A stretch of DNA of 64,000 nucleotides from Amaurobius ferox (GCA_951213105.1 OX578136.1:152168678-152232677), one strand, 5' to 3'. Shown: positions 37,516 through 50,117, counted from the stretch's first letter. The notes: generated by a model not told the origin, from the letters alone. Translations and numbers: made by a program.

Positions 37516-38013
37516 GTGCATATTTGATAAGCACTTTTATACATAGTGTTTGTTCACACGCATAATATGCGGTAAAAATGTACCGTGAATAAAGTTATGT
37601 AAAAAAGTTTACGTATTTATATTTTTATACATCATCTCTATATCGGTGATTGCACAATCAGGTCTTTGATTATAATCACCCTCCCAGAAATTATATTTTA
37701 TTGTATGTACTATTTTAAGTGAATATCATATAATATCGTATCGATTATATATGATACGATATTATGAAATTAATAGTATCGTATTATATAATCAATAAAA
37801 ATTGAGTTTCCTAATGCAATTTCAACTTTTTTTTTTTTTTTTTGCAATTACCAACAAAGTTTTGAAGGTAGGCTAATAAACTTGGATTTTTCCATGAAAC
37901 GCTTCTGTTGAATTTGCTGTTTACTTTCTCCTAGAAAAAGAATTATGTCTAGAAAAGAAGTCGAAAGTTATAGTTATTCTCCTGTGTGTATGTATGTATA
38001 CTATACAGGGTGT
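37516..38013. repeat. unassigned, with a 12-bp-arm palindrome at 37731-37764
   Basis: Arms TAATATCGTATC and GATACGATATTA are perfect with a 10-bp AT loop. Another copy of the core, AGTATCGTATTATATAATC, follows at 37776. A T-run lies at 37829-37843. Confidence 0.6.
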
Positions 38014-38015
38014 CC

Positions 38016-39860
38016 CAAAAAGATTGAAACGCGCTTTAATTCTTTACCTGATGAGATAAGCCGACAATGTAAATTTCAAAATGTTGAAAGTAAAGTAGGA
38101 AATAAGACTACATTAATGAAATAGTCCATCCATTAATTTTCAAAAAGTTACACGTTTTAAATTTTTATACGACCCCTTAGACAAATTTGGTCAATCAGAA
38201 AATTTTTATTTTTAATGCAACAAAAACATTAAAAAAAATCTGATGTGGGCAACACATGACTCTCCTTATATAATGCAATGAGTTTACAACTTTTACAGTA
38301 AAAAAATAGGTTTTTCAAATAGTAAATACTTATATTCTTTCCAAGATATTGAATTTTCGACGATTAGTCGTCATTTTCATTGATTAAACGTCATTTTTAT
38401 CCATTTCGCGAGATTTTTGTTAATTTGGCAGCATTTTTAAAAAGTTGCCAAGTTGGCGACATGCCGCTAACTGCGTCGCCAAAATCTCGCCAAACGTTAT
38501 GGACGGAGAAATAAGTTATTCTTACATAAGATAAATGACTATTGGCGTTCAAATACAAAAGTATTGCTTAAAGTATCTTTTTTCATGAATGGAACGAGCT
38601 AGATCCACGAGAATGATGTCACCCAATTTATCGCATGATATTACATATGAAAAGTGAACATGTTTCTACACAGTTAATATTTTTTTTTAATTTTATATGA
38701 CTTTTTGATAATTTTTTTGAAAAATGTGCAATATCTCGAGAACGGTTCATGTTAGCGTTCTAAAATTTATGTCAATCGCTTTGTAAAGAAAAATTACATA
38801 AGAAATGTCTATTTACGTAACTTTATTAGAGGTTTTGATTTTTTGACGATTTTTTCGATATTTCACTCGAAAATTTAGGGGGGTTCTGAACATTCTATTG
38901 CGTATAAAAACAATAGGCTTCCAGTGTTTATAGATTGCGATTTTTGTACCAAATTTCGTTCGAATCGGTCTATTCGTTCGTCAGTTATTGTCTCCACAGG
39001 CTCACTGACACACACGCACCCACACATACTTTCACACACACACACGCACACACATACTTTCACACACACACACATACTTTCACACACACATACACACACA
39101 CACACACAGGCATCACTTCAAAAATGCTTGATTCGTGATCAGGGATGCTTGAAACGTGCTCTCCCGTCGAAAATTCGAATTCGAATTTTCGACCCCGTCA
39201 CAATACTTTCCTTATGCATTATGTATATAAGGAAAGTAAAAATTGCATATATGTATTTTTAAAATCAACTGAATTATGATAAAGGAAAATCTAACTTATG
39301 TCACTTTTTCGTACCATGTGAAAGGCTGTTTCATCAGTGAAACTAGGGATCATAAACAAATTCACGATGAAAATTGTTTACATAAAAAAAAGTACTTAAT
39401 TACTGAAAAAGTACTTAGTTATTGAAAAGTACTTGAGAATCTGTGATTGCATCGTAAGCCTACGTGGAATTCGCAAAAATGTCTTCTATGTACATATTAT
39501 TAGTTTTATCTTTTTTGTGATATGTCACAAATTTACATTTCTAATTTGATATAGGGTCCCCATTCACAATGTTCAATTTTCAATTAAATATAACTCACTC
39601 AATTTTTAAAGATATAGATATGCGGGTTTTTTTAATGATCTTGTTGCATTAAAGATAAAAAAATTCTAATTGATCAAATTTGTCTAAGGGGTCGTATAAA
39701 AATTTAAAAAGTATAACTTTTTGAAAATGAATGGGAGGACTCTTTCATTAACGCAGTCTTATTTCCTACCTTATTTTCATCATTTTTACTATTTACATTG
39801 TCCACTTATCTCCAACAGGTAAAGAATTAAAGCGCATTTCAATCTTTTTGGGACACCCTG
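38016..39860. mobile_element. mariner-type MITE (M2), split by A6
   Basis: TA-flanked ends CAGGGTGTCCCAAAAAGATT and AATCTTTTTGGGACACCCTG. The ~230-bp inverted repeats match M1. After removing the nested 1.0-kb family A copy it is about 845 bp, close to the 866 bp of M1. The middle part (39262-39370) aligns with M1 4790-4900 in opposite orientation. Confidence 0.9.
38239..39238 (+). mobile_element. family A repeat, copy A6, nested in M2
   Basis: Complete copy: TCTGATGTGGGCAACACATG start, GGCGA block 38390-38500, (CA)n with TACTTT interruptions (39005-39107), end hairpin (39206-39238). The host sequence is CATT plus A-run on the left and AAAATTGCATAT on the right. Comparison with M1 shows insertion inside an A-tract with no duplication beyond As. 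Confidence 0.95.
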
Positions 39861-39925
39861 TATATGTGTCTGTGAAGTTTGGAAAGTACGATTTAAAAAT
39901 ACAACCACATATTGCTGTATTGTGT

Positions 39926-39986
39926 CGAAAGCCCAGGCCGACCAGCTCATCTTTGGACATAGAGCAGTTTAGTGGGCGACCGGGAT
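39926..39986 (-). mobile_element. 61-bp LINE-tail micro-insertion
   Basis: TTGCTGTATTGTGT (39912-39925) and TTGCTTTATTGTGT (39987-40000) flank it. The minus-strand insert starts ATCCCGGTCGCCCACTAAAC and ends GGCCTGGGCTTTCG. Of all the micro-insertions it is closest to the LINE 3' end itself (shared C-TAAACTGC and CTGGGC-TTCGACA). Confidence 0.8.
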
Positions 39987-40000
39987 TTGCTTTATTGTGT

Positions 40001-40835
40001 GTCAGAACTAGATAGATGATTTTGTAATTTGCGTGATTAGAGTATGGATTTTGCAACTAGTTTTGCAAAATTATTTTCAATCATGTATGATTCTTCTATA
40101 ATCCATGTCAAACGGGAAATTGCCAACGGGACAGAGACAATTGGCGACCTGATATGTCATCTTACTTAATAAATGAAAAAGTCTCTTTGTGTGTGTGTGT
40201 GTGTGCAATCTGTAGCGCGAAATCAAGAGTCGTACGACCATGAAATTTGGTACACAAGTATATTAGGACTTAAAAAGGTGCATCTCGGTGTTATTTTTTT
40301 TTATTTCGAATTAATTTTTTAATTACTTTTATATTTCAGTCCTATTCACAACGATTTTGGGCAATATTTACACAAATTCATTCCTTAGTAACCTAAACTT
40401 ATCACAGACCTTCCATCTTGACACAATTGAAAAGATTGAAACATTATCTTTTAAATTAAACAAACTGTGAATGGAATCCATACGGTTATTAGAGTTATTA
40501 TTCTTAGTGAATTTAAAAAAAAAATATTTACTTTTCGTACATTTTGAACCTCTTCGATTTTTATAGTATGATACGCAGAAATTTCCGTGTAATGTATCGT
40601 TCTTTTGTTTAGCATTTGTCTAATATATCACAGATTACTCAAAATAATCCCATAAACCCATCCGTTGATAATTATAATTTTTTTTTTAACCTAGGTATGT
40701 CTTAGATTGTGTGATGGAGCGTTACGCCTCCACTATCTCTTGGACCACCACCGCAGATCTGTTCTAGATACTGTGGGCTTCCCACACAAGAGAGGGAAGA
40801 GGCCGTTTAATCTACTGAGTCCCCCCCTCCCTATA
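40001..40835. other. unassigned; possible Helitron-like fragment starting with (GT)n at 40186
   Basis: AAAGTCTCTTTGTGTGTGTG followed by GCGCGAAATCAAGAGTCGTA and CCATGAAATTTGGTACACA resembles the microsatellite-side of the repeat at 58384. A GC-richer patch at 40720-40835 is unrecognised. Confidence 0.35.
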
Positions 40836-40843
40836 CACTAGAT

Positions 40844-41217
40844 CAGCGTTCTTCAACCTGTGTTCCACGGAACCGTAGGGTTCCACTCAAACGCTTTAGG
40901 GGTTCCGCGAGTCGATACTACAATTCGTTGTTTCTGTTTTGTTTACTTTGTTTTCAATTTCATATGACATATGTATGTATAATACAAATACTTTATATGG
41001 AATATTTATCTTCTTGTTTGAATTAATGCAAATTTATTCAAACAAGATTTATTCAATGAGTTTTTATAACAAAGGCAGGGACGCACTTTGTTCATAACAT
41101 GTAATACGTAATATGACCCCCCTAAACTCAAATCTGGGTGTGCTACTGAATGAAGGGTTCCATAAAAAAATATCTCAAAAAAGGGTTCTGCAGGATGACA
41201 AAGGTTGAAGAACACTG
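40844..41217. mobile_element. hAT-type MITE with 8-bp target duplication
   Basis: CACTAGAT is duplicated at 40836-40843 and 41218-41225. The ends CAGCGTTCTTCAACCTG and AAAGGTTGAAGAACACTG are imperfect inverted repeats, and the GGGTTCC/GGTTCCA blocks continue the symmetry. It has no coding frame. The 8-bp duplication and the CA-G...TTCAACC terminus are hAT hallmarks. Confidence 0.9.
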
Positions 41218-41225
41218 CACTAGAT

Positions 41226-41579
41226 AATCAAATAGCTCTGCTTCTGAAAGAGAAGAGAATCGCGTAGAGTTTCTGCAAGTAATGGAGAGATTCGTTTAAT
41301 TTACGGATTGAAAGCATTTTAAATTGTGTTCAAATGTGTTATTTAAGCAGCGGGTGCTTAAATAATTATTTAATTATTTATACGTAGTAGACGCTTATTT
41401 AGAACCCGAGCAACTACAGTTATTTCGTTCTAGTAAATAAATTAAATTAGATCGCTTAATTGTAAACGAGTGAGTGTCTTGTGGTGGGATATTTTGACAA
41501 ATGACTCGTTGTGGGAAAATTTTTGTACCCTTGCAGCAAGTTCATTCACTTTTCTCCAATATTGTTCTCAATTAAAAAA
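41226..41579. other. no recognised feature
   Basis: AT-rich, no frame or repeat recognised. Confidence 0.4.
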
Positions 41580-42414
41580 TCTGATGTGCGCAGCATATCA
41601 CTTTCCTTATATAATGCAATGAATTTACAACTTTTACAGTAAAAAAAAAAAAAAGGGTTATTCTTATAGTTGATACTTATATTCTTTCCCAAGATATTGA
41701 ATTTTCGTCAATGAGTTGTCATTTTCATTGATTTAACGTCATTTTTATCCATTTGGCGAGATTTTCGTTAATTCGGCAACAACGGAAAGTCGCTAAGTTG
41801 GCAACATTCCGCCAAATTCGTCGCCAAAATCTCGCCAAGCTTTATGGGCGGAAAAATAAGTTATTCTTATAGCAGAAAAATGGCTAATGGCGTTCAAATA
41901 CAAAAGTATTACTCAAAGTATCTTTTCTCATGAATGGAACGAGCTAGATCCACGAGAATGATGTCATCAAATTGATCGCATGTTATTACATATGAAAAGT
42001 GAACATGTTTCTCAACAGTTATTATATTTTTTTAATTTATGGGATTTTTTGATAAATTTATTTGAAAAATGTGCAATATCTCAAGAACGGTTCATGCTAG
42101 AGCGTTCTAAAGGTTACGTCAATCGTTTTCCAAGGGTAAACTACATAACAAATGTCTATTTGCGCAACTTTATTAAATGTTTTGATTTTTTGATGAATTT
42201 TTCAAAATTTCACTGGAAAATTTAGGGGGAGTTCTGAACCTTGGATTGCGTTTAAAAGTAATGGGCTTCCAGTTTTCACGTATTGTGATTTTTGTACCAA
42301 ATTTCATTTGAATCGCTCCATTCGTTCTTGAGATATCGTCTCCACAGACTCGAATTCGAATTTTCGACTCCGTTACAAAACTTTCCTTATACATTATTGT
42401 ATATAAGGAAAGTA
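41580..42414 (+). mobile_element. family A repeat, copy A7
   Basis: Both ends are present (TCTGATGTGCGCAGCATATC; hairpin end 42382-42414). The microsatellite and about 90 bp next to it have been deleted, joining CTCCACAGACTC directly to GAATTCGAATTTTCGAC. Confidence 0.9.
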
Positions 42415-43065
42415 AAAAGTAGTTGGCGTCGCCGCAGCCGACTGTTTGACAAATTTCTTGTTCCTCGAGATTTTCTGCTTCGTACCGTAAAAACTATAAC
42501 ATACAAAAATATAAAATTTAGGACACTTGTAGAGAAAGGTTTGGGGAGCACGCTGAAATAAACCGTTCTTCGATATATATTGTAATTTAAGAAATATTTA
42601 ATGTCAAAGTCAAAATATTTGATCTGCGAATTCGCGTTCTGGATAGACTAACTGTAGCAAGACCACGAATTTTTGCACAGGCAGGTACATCCGTAGTTTT
42701 TTACATACATAAGCCCTTTTTATAATTTCGATGTAGTTTACCAGAAATTTTCTTTTTATTTTACTTTGTACCAGATATATTTATATTTTACTTTATACCA
42801 GATATTTTACTTTATTTTTTATGCACTGAAGTGAAAAATGTTCTTTTGTATTGTCACGTTCATCGATTTTCTCTCTCTCGTACCGCATAAACTATAGCAT
42901 AAAAAATATGAAATTTGGTACATTTATAGAGAAATCATAGAGTAACACATGAAATAAACTGTTTACCAATTTAAACTTCTGTTTGACTTGAAATAGCTGG
43001 CGAAGTGAGCTCTGAAAGTGCAGCGAGTAGGAGGCGAAGACTCTTGACGGGCGAACCGAACCGAA
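42415..43065. other. no recognised feature; two similar ~50-bp blocks
   Basis: CGTACCGTAAAAACTATAAC (42483) and CGTACCGCATAAACTATAGC (42879), each followed by AAATATGAAATTTGG-ACA, show an internal diverged duplication about 400 bp apart. A (CCGAA)n run precedes the SINE. Confidence 0.4.
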
Positions 43066-43469
43066 CCGAGTTACGGAGGTTGTTGTTGTTGAAACCCAGA
43101 CCATCCGACCTACCAGAAAGGTGTAAGGTAACAGTTTGGACGGTCGGGAAGTGCCACCCAATTTAGACCGGAACCCAGTGGGGGAGGCATCCACAGGGAC
43201 CGTACCCTCCTTCCCCTACCACCAATCTCTCGGAAGGACTTTCGGACCCACATGTTTAACGTGATCGTACTCCGCATGAACACGGCGGCAGTTTTTTGGC
43301 AGTGGTTGGAATCGAACCCGGGCCTACCGAGTGCAACTCCAGCGCGCTAACCAATGGGCTACCGCGCCCCGAGTTACGGAGGTTAGCGAAACGTATCGAA
43401 CAGGGTTACGGAGGTTAGCGAAACGTATCGAACAGGGTTACGGAGGTTAGCGAAACGTATCGAACAGGG
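43066..43469. repeat. 32-bp tandem repeat, three units, first unit split by the SINE
   Basis: Unit GTTACGGAGGTTAGCGAAAC plus GTATCGAACAGG, near-perfect at 43373-43404, 43405-43436 and 43437-43468. The SINE entered the first unit and duplicated its start. Confidence 0.85.
43082..43368 (-). mobile_element. tRNA-derived SINE (family S2) with LINE tail
   Basis: The minus strand begins GGGCGCGGTAGCCCATTGG (A-box region), with B box GGGTTCGATTCC, a body including GAGTACGATCACG and TCTAAATTGGGTGGCACTTC, then the hairpin tail (arms GACCGTCC and GGATGGTC) and TCTGGGTTTCAACAACAACA. The 16-bp duplication CCGAGTTACGGAGGTT lies at 43066-43081 and 43369-43384. Confidence 0.95.
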
Positions 43470-43566
43470 GCCTCTAGTTTCTTAAAACATTCCTTTGACA
43501 TATAAGATTAACGTGTGCCGTTTAGTTCCTCATGCAACATCCTGTTCAGTTCCATATCGTACCCCT

Positions 43567-43646
43567 ACACCATAAGTTACCATAGGATGTCGCCGTTAAG
43601 TCGCCTACACCATAAGTCACCATAGGATGTCGCCGTTAAGTCGCCG
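43567..43646. repeat. 40-bp tandem duplication at the LINE left junction
   Basis: Two copies of ACACCATAAGTYACCATAGG followed by ATGTCGCCGTTAAGTCGCC, differing by T/C. The first half is the presumed LINE target duplication and the second half the presumed LINE 5' end. Confidence 0.7.
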
Positions 43647-44754
43647 AGTGAATACGCATGTTGTTCTGCTCCGTCTTTCTTGCGCCTTGGGCGCGTGAAT
43701 CTTCGTTGTTTGTGTATGTGTTTTATATCTTCGTGTGCCCCTTCCTGCTAGCTTTCCAACGATGTCTTGGGTTTCTTTCTACGACGTTTGTGTGGTGAGA
43801 TACCTGTTTACATATACTTTAAAAAGTTCTATTTCATTGTTCCTCTGCCACAAGCCATTGTAATGGGAGAATTCTTCGCAAAAGCGTCAAACTTTGACCT
43901 TTTGTTCCATCTGTAAAACCACTTAAATTTTATCTTTAATTGTTATTGATTTGTATATTTAATATCTCTGAAATGTCCTTAATGTTAATTGAACTTTGTT
44001 TTCCCGCCTGGAACAGTGTATATATATTTAAATTGTCATTTTGTACATGCTGTTTTACATATTTTCTATTTTCATGTATGCGAATTCCCCCTTTATTTGT
44101 AATGAACCTCCTCCCTTCTCGCACAATGTCGTCAGTTCCACGTATCTCCCCTTTTTCTGATAATGTGTTGTCCCTGCACTTTTCCCTCTACCTTCAGTTG
44201 TCTTCCCTTTAGGCTCAAAATTTTTTATTCGTTTTTCATTTTCCGTCCCTGTTCACTTTTTGATATATTTTTTTTTGCAACTTTCTAAAATTTAAAGATG
44301 CACACATGCGAGTTTTTTACAGTTTTGCCCCCCTCCTGTCCTGCTGATTATTTTAAGGGGTCATGTACCGGGGTTATTTTAATTTCTTAAATTTCGAAAT
44401 ATTTTAAAATTTTAAAACAAAACTTTAAACGTCCATAACTCAGAAACTAAGCCTCTTAGCTCAATTTTGACAAGCATTTCCTGGATCCAAACTATGTGAT
44501 CTATAATTACCTATGCAATGATACCATACTTGTTCTTTCCCCGTTTGATGTTGCTCACCAACACTGGGTTTTATTTTTGAAAATTTCTGAATTTATCTTA
44601 AAACTACATTTTTTTTTTTTTGGTCTAGGTTTCCCCCCTTGTATTTTGTTATATTATTATGCTTTTATTCCTTTTCAGTGCATTTTATGGTATATATCTT
44701 ATATATATTTAAAAAATTCTTCACTTTTATATTATTGCAATACCTCGCTCTATT

Positions 44755-46430
44755 ATGTCTTCCACAAATACTATTAACGTGTCTGATGCTGAATTCCCCC
44801 CTCTTCCTCTCTCCTCCCTTCCCCCCCCCCTGGTGCTACAACTTGTGTTACAGATGCTCCTGCCTACACAAACTCTGGTGATATAAACACTTCTACTCTC
44901 AGCCAACCCATTTTAAAACTTGTCGATATGAAGGACAGCAGAATCTCGGCAATGCTGAGACCTTCCTACTCTGAGGCTACTACTACTAAGACTGTCGGTA
45001 CTAGAGCTTCATATGGTTTGGCCTCCAGCTCTAGCATCTCTCCCTCTGGTTCACGTTCTCAAGGATCATACTTCGAATCTTCTAGAAACGTCAGTCCCGT
45101 TCCTGCTAATCTGACCACTCCTCTTCACAAAGTGTCCAGTACCAATCCTGTTCCTGTCATCCCGACTACTTCCTTCCAAAAAACGTCTTCAATCTCCTCT
45201 CCAACGCATTCTGCCGCAGACTCTGAAGAAACGCTTTCAGCGACAAACACAGTAGAAACCATTGACGATACTTCAGATTTTTGTAACCAATATCTTTCTA
45301 AAGTTCTCAAGAGAGTTGACCAAATCCAAAACTATTTACATCGATACGTAAGACTCAATCAAACCCATTCCTATTACTTGGACCAAAAATTTTCTGACTT
45401 AAAGGCTGCCTCGGTTCTGTTCGAAAACCAGTATAAGTGTTCAACTCTGCCTACCATCTCTTCCTCTGAGGCCTCCATTACAGACCTCAAAAACTCTCTT
45501 ACTGAAGATCTCCAAATAATGAAACATTCAATATCTCAGAGTTTACAGACATTTACTAATAATCTCAACGATAACCTCCCTGGTTTGATCAACAATACAG
45601 TTAAAGAGCAACTTGCTGAGTCTTTACCAACTTTTCTACCAAGAACGCTTGCTCCTTCTTCCACTCCTGAAACCTCTAAACCTAGTTACTCTTCTGTTCT
45701 CCTACAGGGCAAGGATAGACTGAAGAATAACGCCCAACTCCGTGAAGATCTTTTCTCCTTTCCTTGCCCGAAGGACGTCAATGTTAAAAACATCGCCGCC
45801 CTCCCAAATGGTACCCTTAAAATCACTTGTGAAAATAACCTCGGCGATAACCTCCTTCCAACCTTTTTGAATTCTGCCCTCAGCAACAAGTTCAACATCA
45901 AACCGGAACCTCCGAAAAAGCAACCCCTCATTGTGTTCAATGTTCCGCCTGCTTTCACAGAAGACAATGTCAGATCTCTCATCTGCAACAACATCCCTTC
46001 AATCAGACCTGCAGATATCAGCTTCATTCGAAACTTTCGGAACCGGAGGGGGAATGCCAACTGGGTTCTCTTGATGGAACTTCCACAAGCGAGCCTCTTG
46101 TTAGATGCAAAGAAACTCTTCCACAATTTTACTTACTTTCTTGTCAAAAAATACATATCTTTAAAAATTTGTTATAAATGCCAAGATTATGGGCATACAG
46201 CTAACTACTGCTCATTTCCCACTGGCAACTGCAGTCGTTGCACTGCTAGCGACCATACACATCGTGACTGTAGAGCACGAACTCCTAGGTGTGTAAACTG
46301 TTGTACCGCTATCGATGCCAATCCCGGTTTGAATTGGAACTTTAACCACAGCGCCCGGGACCACGCCTCGTGCAGCGCTTACAAAAGAGCAATTGAGCAT
46401 ATCAAAAAACTTCAAAAAGAACAGAGATGA
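44755..46430 (+). pseudogene. LINE ORF1 (gag-like nucleic-acid-binding protein), frame broken at a C-run
   Basis: An open frame of 500 codons runs from ATG 44928 to TGA 46428-46430. An upstream ATG at 44755 begins a short frame with SDAEFPPLP, a motif common at the start of LINE ORF1. A run of ten C (44821-44830) puts it one frame off, and eight or eleven C would join them. Either the copy has a slipped homopolymer or this is a sequencing error. The C-terminal third contains an RRM-like/pre-CCHC segment (PLIVFNVPPAFTEDNVRSLI, about residue 325 of the 500) and three cysteine clusters. These are CYKCQDYGHTANYC (about 415-428), CSRCTASDHTHRDC (about 434-447) and CVNCC...HSARDHASC (about 453-480). 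The N-terminal half is Ser/Thr-rich with a helical stretch. The protein should bind the element's RNA and form its RNP. Confidence 0.85.
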
Positions 46431-46592
46431 AACTCTTGCCCTTTGTCTTTTGGTTGGTATCTCACCACTGTGTTTGTTTTATTTCTTTTGTGTCTTTTAT
46501 CTCTTGTTATTGTTTGAGTTCTTATGTTTGTCTTGTTTTTGTTCTGATCATATGTTTGCCTCACTCTGTGTCCTGGAACTGTTCTTCCCGGT

Positions 46593-49500
46593 ATGGTTCT
46601 TAATATTATTCAAATTAATCTAAACCACTCCTTAGCAGCGCATAACAACCTTTTTCAATTTGCCCTAGAAAATAAAATCGATATTGCCTGCTTACAAGAA
46701 CCATACCTAAACAAAGAGAATGTTCTCAAACCTCCTTTTGGCCTTCAACAATACCACTCTTCTTCCAAAAAAGCAGCGATTGTCATTTTCAACCCAAATT
46801 TAACTGTTCACTTAAAACTACAATCCCTTTCATTTGTTTTACTAGAAATCACACTTCCCAATAACACATCTCTTAATTTAGTCTCTACCTATTTTCTCCC
46901 GCGCGACAATATTAATGAGCTCCTCTCGGAATTTTCAGATCTTCAAATTTTATCATCTGAGTATATAATTCTTGGTGACTTCAATTCCAGGGCCCAGATG
47001 TGGGGCTATGACTTCATTGACCGACGGGGTTACAGCTTGATCGATTTTTGTTTAGAAAATAACTTAACTGTCGTAAATGATCCGAAGCGGGGTCCTACAT
47101 TTGTCTCACACTCAGGCAAGGGCTTCCCGGATTTGACTCTGGCTACTTTTGGCATATTTGACAGTATTCAAAATTAGGAGGTCCTCTCAGATGACTCTCT
47201 TAGTGATCATAAATATATTAGATTTGCAATTAATGTCGACCTTTCTTTTAATGATTCCTTTTTCTTGAAAACAAATTACAGTTTAGGCAAATTCCTTTAT
47301 AATTTTAAATCTCACGTTAAAACTTTTACCTCTCAGATTGACTCTATAAATGATACTCCCTCTCTGGACACCTTCATTGAATCTTTTATCAAAAAAACAC
47401 AGGAATGTGCTTTCAAATTTATTAGAAAGAAAAAATCGACAAAAAATTTTAATTTCAGTTGGTGGAGTCCAGAACTCTCTAAATTCAGAAACTTCGTCAA
47501 TGCTCTTTATAAAAGAGTAAAGTCTCTTGAGAGGGCCTCCGCTTCTTCTGAAATAATCTCAGAAGCTTTGGTAAAATATAAACTTAACAGAGCAAAATAT
47601 AAAATTATGATTTACAGAGCCAAATCCGCTGCCTGGAAAAACCATTGCTCAAGCTGCTCTTCCAAATTTGGATCCATTTTCAAGTATACGTTTAAAAAAA
47701 ATAAACACTTTAACGATATAAACCTTCAATTTTCAGATAATATTAACCTCAGTTACGGTGAAAAAGTTGAGCGCTTGATGGACCACTGCTTCAAAAACGA
47801 TCCTGAATTCTCTTCATTTTCCTCGCTTTCACTTCCTCCTGGCGGGTTGGGCTCGGTTTCGGATGTTGAGCTCCTTCTCGTCTTCAACCATCTCCCCAAT
47901 GGTAAAGCCCCTGGCGTTGATAACTTAGATTTCAACATCTGGAAAAATGTTTTCAAATCCTTTCCCTCACTTGTCTCCAAAATTATCAACAAAATTTTTT
48001 ATCTTGGTCATTTTCCTAGCTCCTTAAAAATCTCAAAAATTATTTTCCTGAATAAACCTGGTAAAGACCCCGCTCTCTGTACTTCATACCGCCCCATTTG
48101 TTTACTCCCTACATTTGGCAAAGTCATTGAAAAATTTTTTATCAATAAATTAAATTTCTGGTTGAATTCAGAAGGTGCTTTCCATCCCCTCCAATTTGGG
48201 TTTCGGGAGCTTCACAGCTGTGAAGATGCTGCACTCAAGCTTGTTAAACATATTGAATCCCTTCGATCAGTCCATCATGTCTCCCTTACCACGGTAGACA
48301 TCTGCGGGGCCTTTGACAGCTTAAATTGGAATGTTCTTCCCTCTACTTTTGAAAAAATTAACCTCCCTCTCCCTTTTCGTGCTTTTATTTATTCATATTT
48401 GTCCTCCCGTTCTATCACTTTTACCGGTAACAATTTGTCCCTCTCTAAATTACTTTCTATGGGTGCTCCACAGGGTTCGGTAATTTCTCCGATCCTGTGG
48501 AATATCTATTTCAATAGTATCTTAACCCTTAACAACGACCTCTTCTACCTGCAGGCCTTTGCGGATGATCTGGCCGTGGTCACGTCTGGTTCCGATATTA
48601 AATTTACCACCCAAAATACAAATCAAATTCTTGGTCTCATCTCGGATTCCCTCACTTCCTTGAAACTTTCAATTTCCCACGAAAAATCAAAATGCATTAT
48701 TATCAACAAATACAGATCCAAAAGAAAATATAATCGATGTATTAGACTTCAGAATAAACCCATCAAAATTTCTAAAACTCTTAACTACCTAGGTATTATA
48801 ATTGACAATAACTTAAAATGGAGCGCTCACATATTCTACTTAAAAGAAAAATGTTTCAAGTTGTCCTCAACATTTGGAAAAATTTCTGGGAATAACTGGG
48901 GGGTTAATAAAGCTCTTTTAAAAATATGGTACTTGACTGTAATTGAAAAGGTTATTATTTACGGATCTGGGGTTTGGGGGGGTAATCTCACACGGGATCA
49001 AATTTCAAAACTTACTTCATTACAAAGAATCTTTTTATTAAAAATCTGCCCTGGCTTTCGGACAACTTCGAACATTTCTCTTTTTTCAATTACCGGTATT
49101 CCCCCTGTCCATTTAGTCATTAAAACTCTTTTTATTAAATATAACTTTTGGAAACATAAACTTAACTTATTTTCGGACCCCTCCATTCCCTCCCCTGATC
49201 AATTTGATTCCCTTTGTTCTCTTTCTAGCCTTCCTCCTCCCCTTCGTGTTTTAAATTTTTCTTCCTCGAACCCTTCCTCGTTTTCTAGGTTTAATGTATT
49301 CACAGATGGGTCAAAACTGGATAATAATGTAGGTTTATCAATATGCATTTTCGAAAATGATCGACTGATCGAATCACTATCCTTTAAACTTAGAACTGGA
49401 AACACAGTTTTTCAAGCCGAACTTGAGGCCATCAACCAGGCCATCCTCTGGGCCGGCAAAAACAATTTAAAAATCAACATCTTTTCGGACAGTCAGTCAT

Positions 49501-50117
49501 CTATTTCGGCTTTTAAATCTATCAAGAATAAAACGAAATTTCTATCTAAAATTAAAACTAATGCTCACCCCTACAAATCATTAATTAACTTATCCTGGGT
49601 CAAGGCCCATTCTAATATTCAGGGCAACGAAGTCGCCGATGAACTGGCCAAACAAGCTACGATCTCCGGCACCCCACTCCTTATACCTTTTCCCTACTCC
49701 TTTTTGATTAATAATTGTAAATCTTTCCTTCTTAAAAATTGGCAATCTCTTCTTAATGATTATATTTCCCCCCGGACTCATGACCCTGCCAGAATTCTAA
49801 GCTATTTACCCAAAGTCAACCCCAATTTTCAAATTTATAACAAATTCTTAATCTATTTTTTAACGGGTCATGGTCCTTTTCTTGACTATCTTCATTTTTT
49901 CAAACATAAACGTTCTTCAAATTGTCTTTGTAATTCATATGGTGACGTAGATCATTACGTCTTTAATTGCCCCCATACCTCAAAATTTCACTTAACCCGT
50001 CCTCCAGATAATCTTCGTGCGACTTGGTTCTCTGGTGTCAGAACCAATAAAATTCTTTTAAATAGGTTGAAAAACTGTGTTTTAATTGCGAGGGAAATCT
50101 CCAATCAGGTTCCTTAG
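46593..50117 (+). pseudogene. LINE ORF2: endonuclease, reverse transcriptase, RNase H, with one in-frame TAG
   Basis: One frame of 1175 codons is interrupted only by TAG at 47175-47177. The endonuclease occupies about residues 1-220, with IQINLNHS, LQEPYLN, GDFNSRAQMWG and, after the stop, LSDHKYI carrying the catalytic SDH. The reverse transcriptase spans about 430-690, with NGKAPGVDNL, SYRPICLLPTFGKVIEKF, GAPQGSVISP and the active site AFADDLAVV (48555-48581). RNase H is about 900-1030: FTDGSKL, FQAELEAI, FSDSQSS and AHSNIQGNEVADELAK supply D-E-D-D. A CLCNSYGDVDHYVFNC cysteine/histidine motif lies near the C-terminus. Together these perform target-primed reverse transcription. With a single stop and a long open frame downstream, decay has barely begun. 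ATG 46593 is a natural start just before the endonuclease. Confidence 0.93.

Noticed and set aside
36658..37516. plus-strand open frames of 60-99 codons
   Set aside because: They lie antisense to the Tc1 transposase relic and have no domain.
45686..46126. minus-strand 146-codon frame
   Set aside because: Antisense shadow of LINE ORF1, whose zinc knuckles and motifs are unambiguous on the plus strand.
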